A stretch of 64,000 nt of DNA. Origin: Paraburkholderia silviterrae. GTDB lineage: Bacteria; Pseudomonadota; Gammaproteobacteria; Burkholderiales; Burkholderiaceae. Positions 35,741 to 43,631 of the stretch are shown here, in pieces. Both the position numbers and the translations under genes were made by a program. The notes below the pieces were generated by a model. That model was not told where the DNA came from, searched no databases, and saw nothing but the letters and a program-made list of their open reading frames with translations. Each line of letters opens with the position of its first letter. The first letter of the stretch is position 1. The stretch covers positions 1 through 64,000 of the forward strand of contig NZ_SMRP01000019.1 in NCBI RefSeq assembly GCF_004353915.1. The letters are read 5' to 3'.

Positions 35741-35812
35741 GATATTGGCCGCTATGGCCGATATGGCCGATATGGCCGCTTTGGCCGCTATGGCCAATTT
35801 GGCAAATAAGGC
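35741..35812. repeat. 9-bp tandem repeat, eight units
   Basis: Eight head-to-tail 9-mers follow the pattern NNNTATGGC or NNNTTTGGC: GATATTGGC, CGCTATGGC, CGATATGGC, CGATATGGC, CGCTTTGGC, CGCTATGGC, CAATTTGGC, AAATAAGGC. The regularity is clear and the outer units are the most diverged. It lies about 255 bp upstream of the MFS gene. The rest of 35486-35918 shows no gene; frames running through the repeat are low complexity. Confidence 0.75.
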
Positions 35813-35918
35813 CGGCACGGTGCATTTTCGTTTTGCCGAATCCGGTTTCGACTTTAATGCAGCCGCTCGGGGAGTCAATTCCATGCTCGGCACAAACGCT
35901 TTTATGATTCTTTCTGTC

Positions 35919-36218
35919 TCACGCCTGGCCAACCAGCTCCCGCATCAGGCGGGACGTATCGAGGTCTCTCGCCTGCGTCGCGCCCGCAACACATCCTCGC
36001 TTGTCGAGCCGCTCAGCCAGTAGCCAGCAAAAGGCGTCCAGTTCCGCGCTGCCTTGTGCCGCGACGAACTCTTGCACGACTTCGTGCACGGCCGCTTGCA
36101 GCGTCGCCGCCGAAAGCGTGCTGGCGATATGCGAAGCCCCGCGCGCGAGTTCGAGCGACCAGGCCGACTCGTAGTAATACATGCCGCTTTGCCGCGGCTT
36201 TCTCTGGTTCTTTTTCAT
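35919..36218 (-). CDS. small uncharacterised protein
   Basis: A 99-residue soluble protein starting MKKNQRKPRQSGMYYYESAW. A basic N-terminus is followed by helices (HIASTLSAATLQAAVHEVVQ and LDAFCWLLAERLDKRG). The ATG at 36218 has a GGGGG-type ribosome site; the longer open frame is not needed. No family recognised. It lies between the tandem repeat and the degraded-gene cluster and could itself be an orphan from lost neighbours. Confidence 0.5.
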   Translation of the reverse strand: MKKNQRKPRQSGMYYYESAWSLELARGASHIASTLSAATLQAAVHEVVQEFVAAQGSAELDAFCWLLAERLDKRGCVAGATQARDLDTSRLMRELVGQA

Positions 36219-36396
36219 TTTGCCCCCGTTCTGCGCCGATCTCGCAGATGCCGGCATCTTTGCAGGAGGCGGCATACGGGAGCAACGATCGTAAGGGGCG
36301 TGACAACCAAACCTGTCCGTACGTCTCAAATACTTGTTGCGATGTCTCACGCATGATCTGTTGCGCGAACGCCGGGACGAACTGCGCCGGCCTGGC

Positions 36397-36546
36397 TCAA
36401 CGCATCAGGGACATCCAGTAACGCCAGTCGTCCACAGAGGCGTTTTGCGTGGGCACGGCATTGCCGTTCAGCGCCAGCATGCGCACGGCGCGAGGAGACA
36501 GGCCAATCGAGCGGCGGAATGCACGGGCGAACGCGGGCGGCCGGCG
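36397..36546 (-). pseudogene. C-terminal scrap of an AraC-family regulator
   Basis: Only about 49 codons remain. FARAFRRSIGLSPRAVRML is the second helix-turn-helix of an AraC/XylS DNA-binding domain, followed by an ordinary tail ending WRYWMSLMR. The first helix-turn-helix and the sensor domain are missing; upstream sequence belongs to a different broken gene. Confidence 0.6.
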
Positions 36547-36572
36547 CCAGTTCGCTTCGGGCCGGAGCCGGT

Positions 36573-36932
36573 TCAACGCGCGGCGCGCACGCCGTCCTGC
36601 GAAAGCCAAACCGGTTTTCCATCGCCCGCAATCACGACCGCAGTGAGTGTCGCGCGATCCGGACGCTGAGCGACCTCGAACCACTTGGCGCCCGCACCCT
36701 GCTTCAACAGCAGTCCGTCCAGCCCGACGCCCAGCAGCCCATTTTCGACTTCGTGCTCGCCTACCGCGACGATGCGCGAACCGGCGCGCGCCGCGTCCAG
36801 CAGCATCATGTGCGCCGGCGCGCTCCAGGCGCGCACCGGTTTGGCCGCCCAGTCCGCCACCGCGCCATGGGGCTGTGCAAAAGCCGTAGCACTCGCGCAC
36901 AACACGGCGCAGGCCAAAAGCGTCTTGATCAT
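36573..36932 (-). pseudogene. internally deleted YCF48/BNR-repeat protein
   Basis: A 119-codon frame begins with a good signal peptide (MIKTLLACAVLCASATAFAQ) and the usual opening of a periplasmic BNR/YCF48-like beta-propeller protein (ARAGSRIVAVGEH). It then jumps directly to the normal C-terminal end (NGLLGVGLDGLLL, AQRPDRATLTAVV). Intact relatives are, from memory, about 300 residues or more with several propeller repeats, so the middle appears to be removed in frame. A short expressed product is possible but unlikely to be functional. Such genes usually sit beside RND/MMPL transporter genes, as the remnant upstream shows. Confidence 0.55.
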
Positions 36933-36949
36933 GATTCGGTCTCCTGACA

Positions 36950-37222
36950 TCAATGGCTGAACAGGCCCGGCGCGCGCGCCGGCTTGCGGCGCGGGAACCA
37001 CCGCTCCAGCACCGAGGCCAGTGCGGGCAGCGCGGTCATCGCCATCAGCAGGTTCACGAGGAACATGAACGCCAGCAGCTCGCCCACGTCCGCCTGGAAC
37101 TTCAGCGCCGAAAAGCTCCACGTCGCCACACCGATTGCCAGCGTGATGGCCGTGAAGATCGTGGCCACGCCCACCTCCAGCATCGCGTGCTGGACCGCCT
37201 TCACGATGCTGCGCTCAACGCC
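36950..37222 (-). pseudogene. C-terminal fragment of an RND/MMPL-type exporter
   Basis: VGVATIFTAITLAIGVATWS, LKFQADVGELLAFMFLVNLL and TALPALASVLERWFPRRK are the last transmembrane helices of an RND/MMPL-family protein of the kind found with BNR and DUF1329 genes. More than 85% of the gene is missing. It ends 18 bp before the BNR-like fragment, preserving an ancestral gene order. Confidence 0.65.
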
Positions 37223-37249
37223 TGAACGCCAGCGAACTGCTGCGACTTG

Positions 37250-37271
37250 CCTTGGGAAGGCCTTGGGAAGG
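37250..37271. repeat. 11-bp tandem duplication at a deletion junction
   Basis: CCTTGGGAAGG occurs twice in direct succession (37250-37260 and 37261-37271), precisely between the RND fragment and the hydrolase fragment. It looks like a scar of the rearrangement that joined them. Confidence 0.6.
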
Positions 37272-37316
37272 TATAACGCGTGTCACTTCCAGCGACCACC
37301 TGATCATCGCAACGCC

Positions 37317-37547
37317 TTACAGAAATTGTTCGACCAGCGCACTGAATGCCGCACCATGCTCAATTTGCGTCCAGTGCACGCATTGCTCGAACACGTGCAG
37401 CCGCTCGGGTCCGATGAGCTCGAGCAGCCGCAGCGAATTCGAGGGCGGAATCACCTGATCGTCACGACCGTGCACGATCAGTGTCGGCATGCTGATCTCG
37501 TGCAGCGCATCCGCATGGCACGCAAGCGCATCGACATCGTTATCCGT
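37317..37547 (-). pseudogene. C-terminal fragment of an alpha/beta hydrolase
   Basis: A 76-codon open stretch contains ISMPTLIVHGRDDQVIPP (catalytic Asp strand) and ERLHVFEQCVHWTQIEH (catalytic His), ending at a normal C-terminus. These are the last two catalytic elements of a meta-cleavage-type C-C hydrolase. The nucleophile Ser region is absent upstream, where the frame meets a stop. Confidence 0.6.
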
Positions 37548-38047
37548 TCAATTGCTGCCGCCATCGAAGCGCTCCCGGCGCTCGATCTCCAACGGGCGGC
37601 AAGCTTACGATGAACTCGAAGCGGACATTTCCATGTAGCCAGGCCTGGACATTAAATCGGCCAACAATGGCCGCCGCCGGCAAAAAATTCTTCTATAAGA
37701 CTGCACGATTTACGCCCCGATTTATAAGGGTCTTTACCAGATTGACAAGTAATCAGGCGCCAAAACAAGAAAACACCTCCGGCGTGGGCCGATCGCCCTC
37801 AGCAACCCGCAAATCCTTGCTCGGCGGGCTTTTGGCGTGGCAACGTTTTCAGCGCATGGCCGCCCGAACCGGGCCAAACCGGCCGGCTTCCTGGCCAAAC
37901 GGGATCGCGCAACGTCATTCCATATTATGAAATTGATGGACAGTAAGCCCCCAGGTCTCCTCAAATTGAGGCAAAATCCAGGTGTTTCGCCGACTGCGCG
38001 CAGCCGGTGGTGTTACCACCCTGTTTTTGAACCCCGCCAAGAAGCCG
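37548..38047. other. 500-bp region upstream of icd
   Basis: No gene seen. It contains a TTGACA at about 37740 and a near-palindrome at 37917-37933, so it is mainly the icd control region. Confidence 0.4.
37917..37933. promoter_or_regulatory. IclR-like palindrome upstream of icd
   Basis: ATTCCATATTATGAAAT is a near-perfect dyad (8-bp half-sites, one mismatch) that resembles sites bound by IclR-family regulators of carbon metabolism. It lies about 115 bp upstream of the icd start. Confidence 0.35.
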
Positions 38048-40291
38048 ATGAGTACCCAGCAACCCACCATCATCTATACCCTGACCGATGAAGCGCCGCT
38101 GCTCGCCACCAGCTCGTTTCTGCCGATCATCCGCACCTTCGCTGCGCCGGCCGGCGTGAACGTCGAGACCAGCGATATCTCCGTTGCGGGCCGCATCCTG
38201 GGCGAATTCCCCGAGTTCCTGAGTGAAGAGCAGCGCGTGCCGGACAATCTGGCCGAGCTGGGTCGCCTCACGCAGTTGCCGGAGACGAACATCATCAAGC
38301 TGCCGAACATCAGCGCGTCGGTTCCTCAGCTCGTTGCCGCGATCAAGGAACTTCAGGGCAAGGGCTTCAAGGTCCCCGACTATCCGGAAGACCCGAAGAC
38401 CGACGAAGAAAAGGCCATTCAGAAGCGCTACTCGAAGTGCCTCGGTTCCGCCGTGAACCCGGTGCTGCGCGAAGGCAATTCGGACCGCCGCGCGCCGCTC
38501 GCAGTCAAGAACTACGCGAAGAAGCACCCGCACAGCATGGGCGAGTGGAGCATGGCTTCGCGCACCCACGTCGCGCACATGAAGCACGGCGACTTCTACC
38601 ACGGCGAAAAATCGATCACGAACGAAAAGGCGCGCGAAGTGCGCATGGAGCTCGTGACGAAGAGCGGCGAGACCATCGTCCTCAAGCCGAAGGTGGCGCT
38701 CCAGGCTGGCGAGATCGTCGACAGCATGTTCATGAGCAAGAAGGCGCTGCTCGCGTTCTACGAAGAGCAGATGGAAGACGCGCGCAAGACCGGCGTCATG
38801 CTCTCGCTGCACGTGAAGGCGACCATGATGAAGGTTTCGCACCCCATCGTGTTCGGCCACGCCGTCAAGGTGTTCTACAAGGACGCGTTCGAGAAGCACG
38901 CGAAGCTCTTCGAAGAGCTCGGCGTGAACGTCAACAACGGCATGGTCGATCTGTACACGAAGATCGAAGCGCTGCCGGAATCGAAGCGCGAAGAAGTGAT
39001 CCGCGACCTGCACGCGTGCCATGAGCACCGTCCGTCGCTCGCGATGGTCGACTCGGCCAAGGGCATCTCGAACCTGCACGCGCCGAACGACGTGATCGTC
39101 GACGCATCGATGCCCGCGATGATCCGCGCCGGCGGCAAGATGTGGGGCGCCGACGGCCGCCCGGCCGACACGAAGTGCCTGATCCCGGAAAGCACGTTCG
39201 CGCGCATCTACCAGGAAATCATCAACTTCTGCAAGACCAACGGCGCATTCGATCCGCGCACGATGGGCACGGTGCCCAACGTCGGGCTGATGGCGCAGAA
39301 GGCCGAAGAGTACGGCTCGCACGACAAGACCTACGAAATCCCGCAAGACGGCACGGCGCGCATCGTCGACAACGCCACGGGCGAAGTCATCGAAGCGCTC
39401 ACGCAGGAAGTCGAGCAAGGCGACATCTGGCGCATGTGTCTCGTGAAGGACGCGCCGATCCGCGACTGGGTCAAGCTCGCCGTCACGCGCGCACGCAACT
39501 CGGGCATGCCGGCCGTGTTCTGGCTCGACCCGTACCGTCCGCACGAAAACGAGCTGATCAAGAAGGTCGAGGCGTACCTGAAGGATCACGACACGAGCGG
39601 CCTCGAGATCCACATCATGTCGCAAGTCCGCGCGATGCGTTACTCGCTCGAGCGCGTGATCCGCGGTCTGGACACGATCTCGGTCACGGGCAACATCCTG
39701 CGCGACTACCTGACCGACCTGTTCCCGATCATGGAGCTGGGCACGAGCGCGAAGATGCTCTCGATCGTTCCGCTGATGGCGGGTGGCGGCATGTACGAAA
39801 CGGGCGCGGGCGGCTCGGCGCCGAAGCACGTGCAGCAGCTCGTGCAGGAAGACCACCTGCGCTGGGACTCGCTTGGCGAATTCCTCGCGCTGGCCGTGTC
39901 GCTCGAAGACCTCGGCATCAAGACGAACAACGCGCGTGCCAAGCTGCTCGCGACGACGCTCGACGCCGCCACCGGCAAGCTGCTCGACAACAACAAGGGC
40001 CCGTCGCCGAAGACCGGCGAGCTGGACAACCGCGGCAGCCAGTTCTACCTCGCGATGTACTGGGCGCAAGAGCTGGCCGCACAGAAGGACGACGCGGAGC
40101 TCGCGGCTCACTTCGCCCCGCTCGCGAAGACGCTGGCCGAGAACGAGAAGGCCATCGTGGGCGAACTCGCCGCGGTGCAGGGCAAGCCGGTCGATATCGG
40201 CGGCTACTACATGCCGGACTTCGCGAAGCTCGCCGAAGTCATGCGCCCGAGCAAGACGTTCAACGCAGCGCTCGAAGCCGTGGCGAAGTAA
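38048..40291 (+). CDS. icd: monomeric NADP-dependent isocitrate dehydrogenase
   Basis: Oxidative decarboxylation of isocitrate to 2-oxoglutarate in the TCA cycle, producing NADPH. The 747-residue product has the length of the large monomeric type (IDH-II), not the 415-residue dimeric type. Typical segments are TIIYTLTDEAPLLATSSFLP at the start, SDISVAGRILGEFPE, CLGSAVNPVLREGNSDRRAP (isocitrate binding), MWGADGRPADTK and GSAPKHVQQLVQEDHLRWDS (NADP region). ATG 38048 begins at MSTQQPTII, the family start; the frame is open 22 codons upstream. Monocistronic with its own strong terminator. Confidence 0.95.
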   Translation: MSTQQPTIIYTLTDEAPLLATSSFLPIIRTFAAPAGVNVETSDISVAGRILGEFPEFLSEEQRVPDNLAELGRLTQLPETNIIKLPNISASVPQLVAAIKELQGKGFKVPDYPEDPKTDEEKAIQKRYSKCLGSAVNPVLREGNSDRRAPLAVKNYAKKHPHSMGEWSMASRTHVAHMKHGDFYHGEKSITNEKAREVRMELVTKSGETIVLKPKVALQAGEIVDSMFMSKKALLAFYEEQMEDARKTGVMLSLHVKATMMKVSHPIVFGHAVKVFYKDAFEKHAKLFEELGVNVNNGMVDLYTKIEALPESKREEVIRDLHACHEHRPSLAMVDSAKGISNLHAPNDVIVDASMPAMIRAGGKMWGADGRPADTKCLIPESTFARIYQEIINFCKTNGAFDPRTMGTVPNVGLMAQKAEEYGSHDKTYEIPQDGTARIVDNATGEVIEALTQEVEQGDIWRMCLVKDAPIRDWVKLAVTRARNSGMPAVFWLDPYRPHENELIKKVEAYLKDHDTSGLEIHIMSQVRAMRYSLERVIRGLDTISVTGNILRDYLTDLFPIMELGTSAKMLSIVPLMAGGGMYETGAGGSAPKHVQQLVQEDHLRWDSLGEFLALAVSLEDLGIKTNNARAKLLATTLDAATGKLLDNNKGPSPKTGELDNRGSQFYLAMYWAQELAAQKDDAELAAHFAPLAKTLAENEKAIVGELAAVQGKPVDIGGYYMPDFAKLAEVMRPSKTFNAALEAVAK

Positions 40292-40368
40292 GCCCCGGCT
40301 CGAAGTCGAGAGGCCGGGCTGGGTCTGCCCTACCCGGCCTCGTTCGGCACGAGGCGCCTCGCCTCATG

Positions 40369-40415
40369 AAAATCGCCCTTGCAGCGTAAGTCGCTGCAAG
40401 GGCGATTTTGTTTTG
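40369..40415 (+). terminator. Rho-independent terminator of icd
   Basis: Perfect 18-bp arms (40369-40386 and 40392-40409, right arm CGCTGCAAGGGCGATTTT) around a 5-nt loop, followed by GTTTTG. A very strong hairpin; A-rich on the left arm, so it may work in both directions. Confidence 0.88.
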
Positions 40416-40541
40416 TCTCGTAGAAGAGCAACGAGGGCCACCGTATGGTTGCCCAACTCGCCGGCCCCCATCTGGTTTCCCCAGGACCACGGGCAGCGCT
40501 CTTTTCTAAAAGTGCTTGCTATCGCACCACCACTGAAATAC

Positions 40542-40562
40542 ATTGGTCTATCCAAAACCAAT
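40542..40562. promoter_or_regulatory. inverted repeat before the binding-protein/dehydratase operon
   Basis: ATTGGT and ACCAAT form 6-bp arms with a 9-base spacer, 16 bp before the binding-protein ATG. A related element, TGGT-N9-ACCA, is in front of the GntR gene (45174-45191), so both may be sites for that regulator. Confidence 0.45.
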
Positions 40563-40578
40563 TTGTGGGAGACCAGTC

Positions 40579-41697
40579 ATGCGTCAGTTCATTACGGCTG
40601 TGGTTGCTGCATCGGCATTGGGCGCTGTTGCGGCGCACGCGCAGGAAGTCGTCGTCATTGGGCATTCCGCGCCGCTGACGGGTCCGCAGGCCGCAAACGG
40701 CAAGGACAATGAGAATGGCGCGCGCCTGGCGATCAACGAGCTGAACGCGCAGCACGTTACCGTCGCGGGCAAGGCGGTCACGTTCAAACTGGATTCGCAG
40801 GACGACCAGGCAGACCCCAAGGTGGGCGTGCAGGTCGCCCAGAATCTCGTCGACAAGGGCGTGGTCGCCGTCATCGGCCCCTACAACTCCGGTGTGGCGA
40901 TCCCGGCATCGCGCGTCTATCACAATGCCAATATCCCGATCCTCCCGGTTGCGTCCAATCCCGCGCTGACCCAGCAGGGCTTCAAGAACATCTTCCGTAT
41001 CGGCGCGAGCGACGAGCAGCTGGGCGGCACGATGGCCGAATTCGCCGCCAAGACGCTTCACGCCAAAACGGCCGCCATCATCGACGACAGAACGGCCTAT
41101 GGCCAGGGCGTCGCCCAGCAGTTCGAAGATGTCGCGAAAGCCAACAACCTGAAGATCGTCGATCATCAGTTCACGAATTCACAGGCAACCGACTTCCTCG
41201 GCATCCTCACCGCCATCAAGGCCAAGAATCCCGATGTGATCTTCTTTGGTGGCTATGCCGCCCAGGGCGCGCCCATGGCCAAGCAGATGCGCCAGCGCGG
41301 CCTGCGCGCCAAATTGCTCGGCGGCGACGGCATTTGCTCGGCCGACATGGGCAAGGTTGCGGGCGATGCGGCCTCCATCGTGTATTGCGCTCAAGGTGGC
41401 GTGGCGCTGGACAAGACGCCCGAAGGCCGTGAATTCCTGAAGAAGTACCACGACGCCTACCATATGGACACCCAGGTGTATGCGGTGAACTACTACGACG
41501 GCGTAAAGTTGCTGGCCGACGCGATGGTCAAGTCCGGTACGACTACGGACAAGCAAAAATTGATCGATCAGTTGTCCAAAGAACACTACAAGGGCGTCGC
41601 GGGCACCTATTCGTTTGACGCGAAAGGCGACCTGCAAGGCGCACCCACGACGGTTTATGTCATTCGCAACGGCCTGCCCGTGCCGTATACAAATTAA
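40579..41697 (+). CDS. LivJ-type branched-chain/amino-acid binding protein
   Basis: A 372-residue periplasmic protein (Peripla_BP_6). Signal peptide about 1-22 (GAVAAHAQE). VVIGHSAPLTGPQAANGKDN, VVAVIGPYNSGVAIPASRVY and IFRIGASDEQLGG are the LivJ/LivK hallmarks. ATG 40579 has GGGAG upstream. It is followed after 30 bp by a trans-3-hydroxy-L-proline dehydratase gene, so a hydroxyproline or proline-like ligand is a reasonable inference. Permease and ATPase subunits are not in the window. Confidence 0.9.
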   Translation: MRQFITAVVAASALGAVAAHAQEVVVIGHSAPLTGPQAANGKDNENGARLAINELNAQHVTVAGKAVTFKLDSQDDQADPKVGVQVAQNLVDKGVVAVIGPYNSGVAIPASRVYHNANIPILPVASNPALTQQGFKNIFRIGASDEQLGGTMAEFAAKTLHAKTAAIIDDRTAYGQGVAQQFEDVAKANNLKIVDHQFTNSQATDFLGILTAIKAKNPDVIFFGGYAAQGAPMAKQMRQRGLRAKLLGGDGICSADMGKVAGDAASIVYCAQGGVALDKTPEGREFLKKYHDAYHMDTQVYAVNYYDGVKLLADAMVKSGTTTDKQKLIDQLSKEHYKGVAGTYSFDAKGDLQGAPTTVYVIRNGLPVPYTN

Positions 41698-41727
41698 CTC
41701 ATCCATCAGCCTGGTCATTCGATTCTC

Positions 41728-42735
41728 ATGAAGCCGACACGCACCATTTCGACCGTCGAAGTTCACACCGGCGGCGAGGCCTTCCGCATCGTCACGAGCG
41801 GCCTGCCGCGCCTGCCCGGCGACACCATCGTCCAGCGCCGCGCATGGCTCAAGGAAAACGCCGACGACATCCGCCGCGCGTTGATGTTCGAGCCGCGCGG
41901 CCACGCGGACATGTATGGCGGCTATCTCACCGAGCCCGTCTCGCCGGGCGCCGACTTCGGCGTGATCTTCCTGCACAACGAAGGCTACAGCGACCACTGC
42001 GGCCACGGCGTCATCGCCCTGTCCACGGCCGCCGTCGAGCTGGGCTGGGTGCAACGGACCGTTCCCGAAACGCGCGTGGGCATCGACGCACCGTGCGGCT
42101 TCATCGAGGCCTTCGTCAAGTGGGATGGCGAGCACGCCGGCAGCGTGCGCTTCGTGAACGTGCCGTCATTCCTCTGGAAGCGCGACGTGACGGTTCAAAC
42201 GCCGAGCTTCGGCAAGGTCACGGGCGATATCGCATACGGCGGCGCGTTCTACTTCTACGTCGACGGCGCGCCTTTCGATCTGCCGGTGCGCGAATCGGCG
42301 GTCGAAAAGCTCATCCGTTTCGGCGCCGAGGTCAAGGAAGCGGCCAACAAGGCCTTTCCGGTGCAGCATCCGGAGATTCCCGAGATCAATCACATCTACG
42401 GGACGATCATTGCCAACCAGCCGCGCCATGAAGGATCGACCCAGGCCAATTGCTGCGTGTTCGCCGATCGCGAAGTCGACCGCTCGCCCACGGGCTCGGG
42501 AACCGGCGGACGCGTGGCGCAGCTCTATCAGCGCGGCGAGCTCAAGGCGGGCGAAACGCTCGTGAATGAATCCATCGTCGGCACGATATTCAAAGGCAGG
42601 GTCCTGCGGGAGACGTCGGTCAAGGGCATTCCCGCCGTGATTCCCGAAGTCGAGGGCGAGGCCTATATTTGCGGGTTCGCGCAGTGGATCATCGACGAGC
42701 GCGATCCGCTCACCTACGGCTTCCTTGTGCGTTAA
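41728..42735 (+). CDS. trans-3-hydroxy-L-proline dehydratase (proline racemase family)
   Basis: A 335-residue cytoplasmic enzyme of the proline racemase superfamily. Racemases and 4-hydroxyproline epimerases use two catalytic cysteines. Here the first Cys is present (SDHCGHGVIALS), but the second position is Thr (DRSPTGSGTGG, where racemases read SPCG). Cys plus Thr defines the dehydratase branch, which turns trans-3-hydroxy-L-proline into delta1-pyrroline-2-carboxylate (C14orf149/LhpH type). The partner reductase is predicted at 45346-46278. In operon with the binding protein; ends at a clear terminator. Confidence 0.85.
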   Translation: MKPTRTISTVEVHTGGEAFRIVTSGLPRLPGDTIVQRRAWLKENADDIRRALMFEPRGHADMYGGYLTEPVSPGADFGVIFLHNEGYSDHCGHGVIALSTAAVELGWVQRTVPETRVGIDAPCGFIEAFVKWDGEHAGSVRFVNVPSFLWKRDVTVQTPSFGKVTGDIAYGGAFYFYVDGAPFDLPVRESAVEKLIRFGAEVKEAANKAFPVQHPEIPEINHIYGTIIANQPRHEGSTQANCCVFADREVDRSPTGSGTGGRVAQLYQRGELKAGETLVNESIVGTIFKGRVLRETSVKGIPAVIPEVEGEAYICGFAQWIIDERDPLTYGFLVR

Positions 42736-42763
42736 AACCATTCTCCCCGTACCTGGGGTTTTC

Positions 42764-42799
42764 AGCGCACGCCTGATTTTCCGGCGTGCGCTTTTTTTA
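42764..42799 (+). terminator. Rho-independent terminator after the dehydratase gene
   Basis: 10-bp arms AGCGCACGCC (42764-42773) and GGCGTGCGCT (42783-42792) followed by seven T. It closes the binding-protein/dehydratase transcript. Confidence 0.88.
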
Positions 42800-42855
42800 T
42801 TTATCCAGGATTTCCTGAGAAACCCAGACGGAACGGCGATGTGCCTCTCCGAGCA

Positions 42856-43461
42856 TCAGGCGGACCGCGTGCGCTTGCTCGGCTTCACCAGCCTTTCCAC
42901 GGCGCTCCCGGTCACCTCCTTGAATAGCGCGACGTTGCCCTGCACGCGCGCGGCCAGCATCGCGCCGTAGACCACCGACACCAGCGTTGCAGCCTCGGTT
43001 TGTGCCGACGAGCCCAGTTTGATGAGGCCGTCCTTCACGCCCGATTCGAGCACCTTCTCAATCCACGAAGTCAGGGTGTCGAAAAACATTTTCACCGCTT
43101 GCGCCACTTCCTCGGGCAGCGCGGGGAGCTCGGCGCCAAGCATGCCCGCTACGCAGAACGGCGCCGTATCGTCCGCAATGCAGCGCTCCCAATGACCGAT
43201 GTAAGCGTGCAATTGCGCAATAGCGTCGGCACCGCTCGCTTGAAGTGCCGCAACGTCGGTATCGAGTGCTTCCCGCCACTCGTCCAGCACAGCGATCACG
43301 AGATCGGTTTTAGCGGGGAAGTGATGGTGAATGCTCGCCTTGCGAATGTCGATCGATTCTGCGACGTCCGCATAGCTAAACCCGCTATAGCCGCGACGCA
43401 TGATGAGCTGCCGCCCCGCTGCGACGATCCTGTTTGCCGTTATGTCCCCAGTTGCCGTCAT
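42856..43461 (-). CDS. TetR-family repressor
   Basis: A 201-residue regulator. The N-terminal helix-turn-helix is AAGRQLIMRRGYSGFSYADV with IDIRKASIHHHFPAKTDLV. The rest is the ligand-binding helical domain, with a C-terminal part typical of the AcuR/NemR-like group. I choose ATG 43461; 43473 is an alternative. It diverges from the exported alpha/beta hydrolase gene, and a 24-bp perfect palindrome lies in the shared region. It probably represses that gene and itself. Confidence 0.87.
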   Translation of the reverse strand: MTATGDITANRIVAAGRQLIMRRGYSGFSYADVAESIDIRKASIHHHFPAKTDLVIAVLDEWREALDTDVAALQASGADAIAQLHAYIGHWERCIADDTAPFCVAGMLGAELPALPEEVAQAVKMFFDTLTSWIEKVLESGVKDGLIKLGSSAQTEAATLVSVVYGAMLAARVQGNVALFKEVTGSAVERLVKPSKRTRSA

Positions 43462-43548
43462 TTTGCCTACCATCTAGTCGGTTGATTCATCGATAGTCTA
43501 CCGTGGAACGCGGCCTCATTGCGAGTCGCAAAAATCTTCTTGCATCTC

Positions 43549-43572
43549 AGCCATCCTACTAGTAGGATGGCT
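43549..43572. promoter_or_regulatory. 24-bp perfect palindrome, TetR operator candidate
   Basis: AGCCATCCTACT is followed immediately by its exact complement AGTAGGATGGCT. It lies 60 bp upstream of the hydrolase ATG. A partial copy (CCATCTAGT, about 43470) overlaps the TetR start region. Confidence 0.7.
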
Positions 43573-43631
43573 ACATCGAACAGGTCATGCCCTGTCGGTT
43601 CCTCAGTTATCTCACCCACCGGAGCACGAAA

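Noticed and set aside
35687..35932. Frames through the 9-bp repeat on both strands
   Set aside because: Their composition is just the translated repeat, with no ribosome site or family resemblance.
37961..40111. 716-codon minus-strand frame opposite icd
   Set aside because: Shadow of the isocitrate dehydrogenase gene; no recognisable motif.
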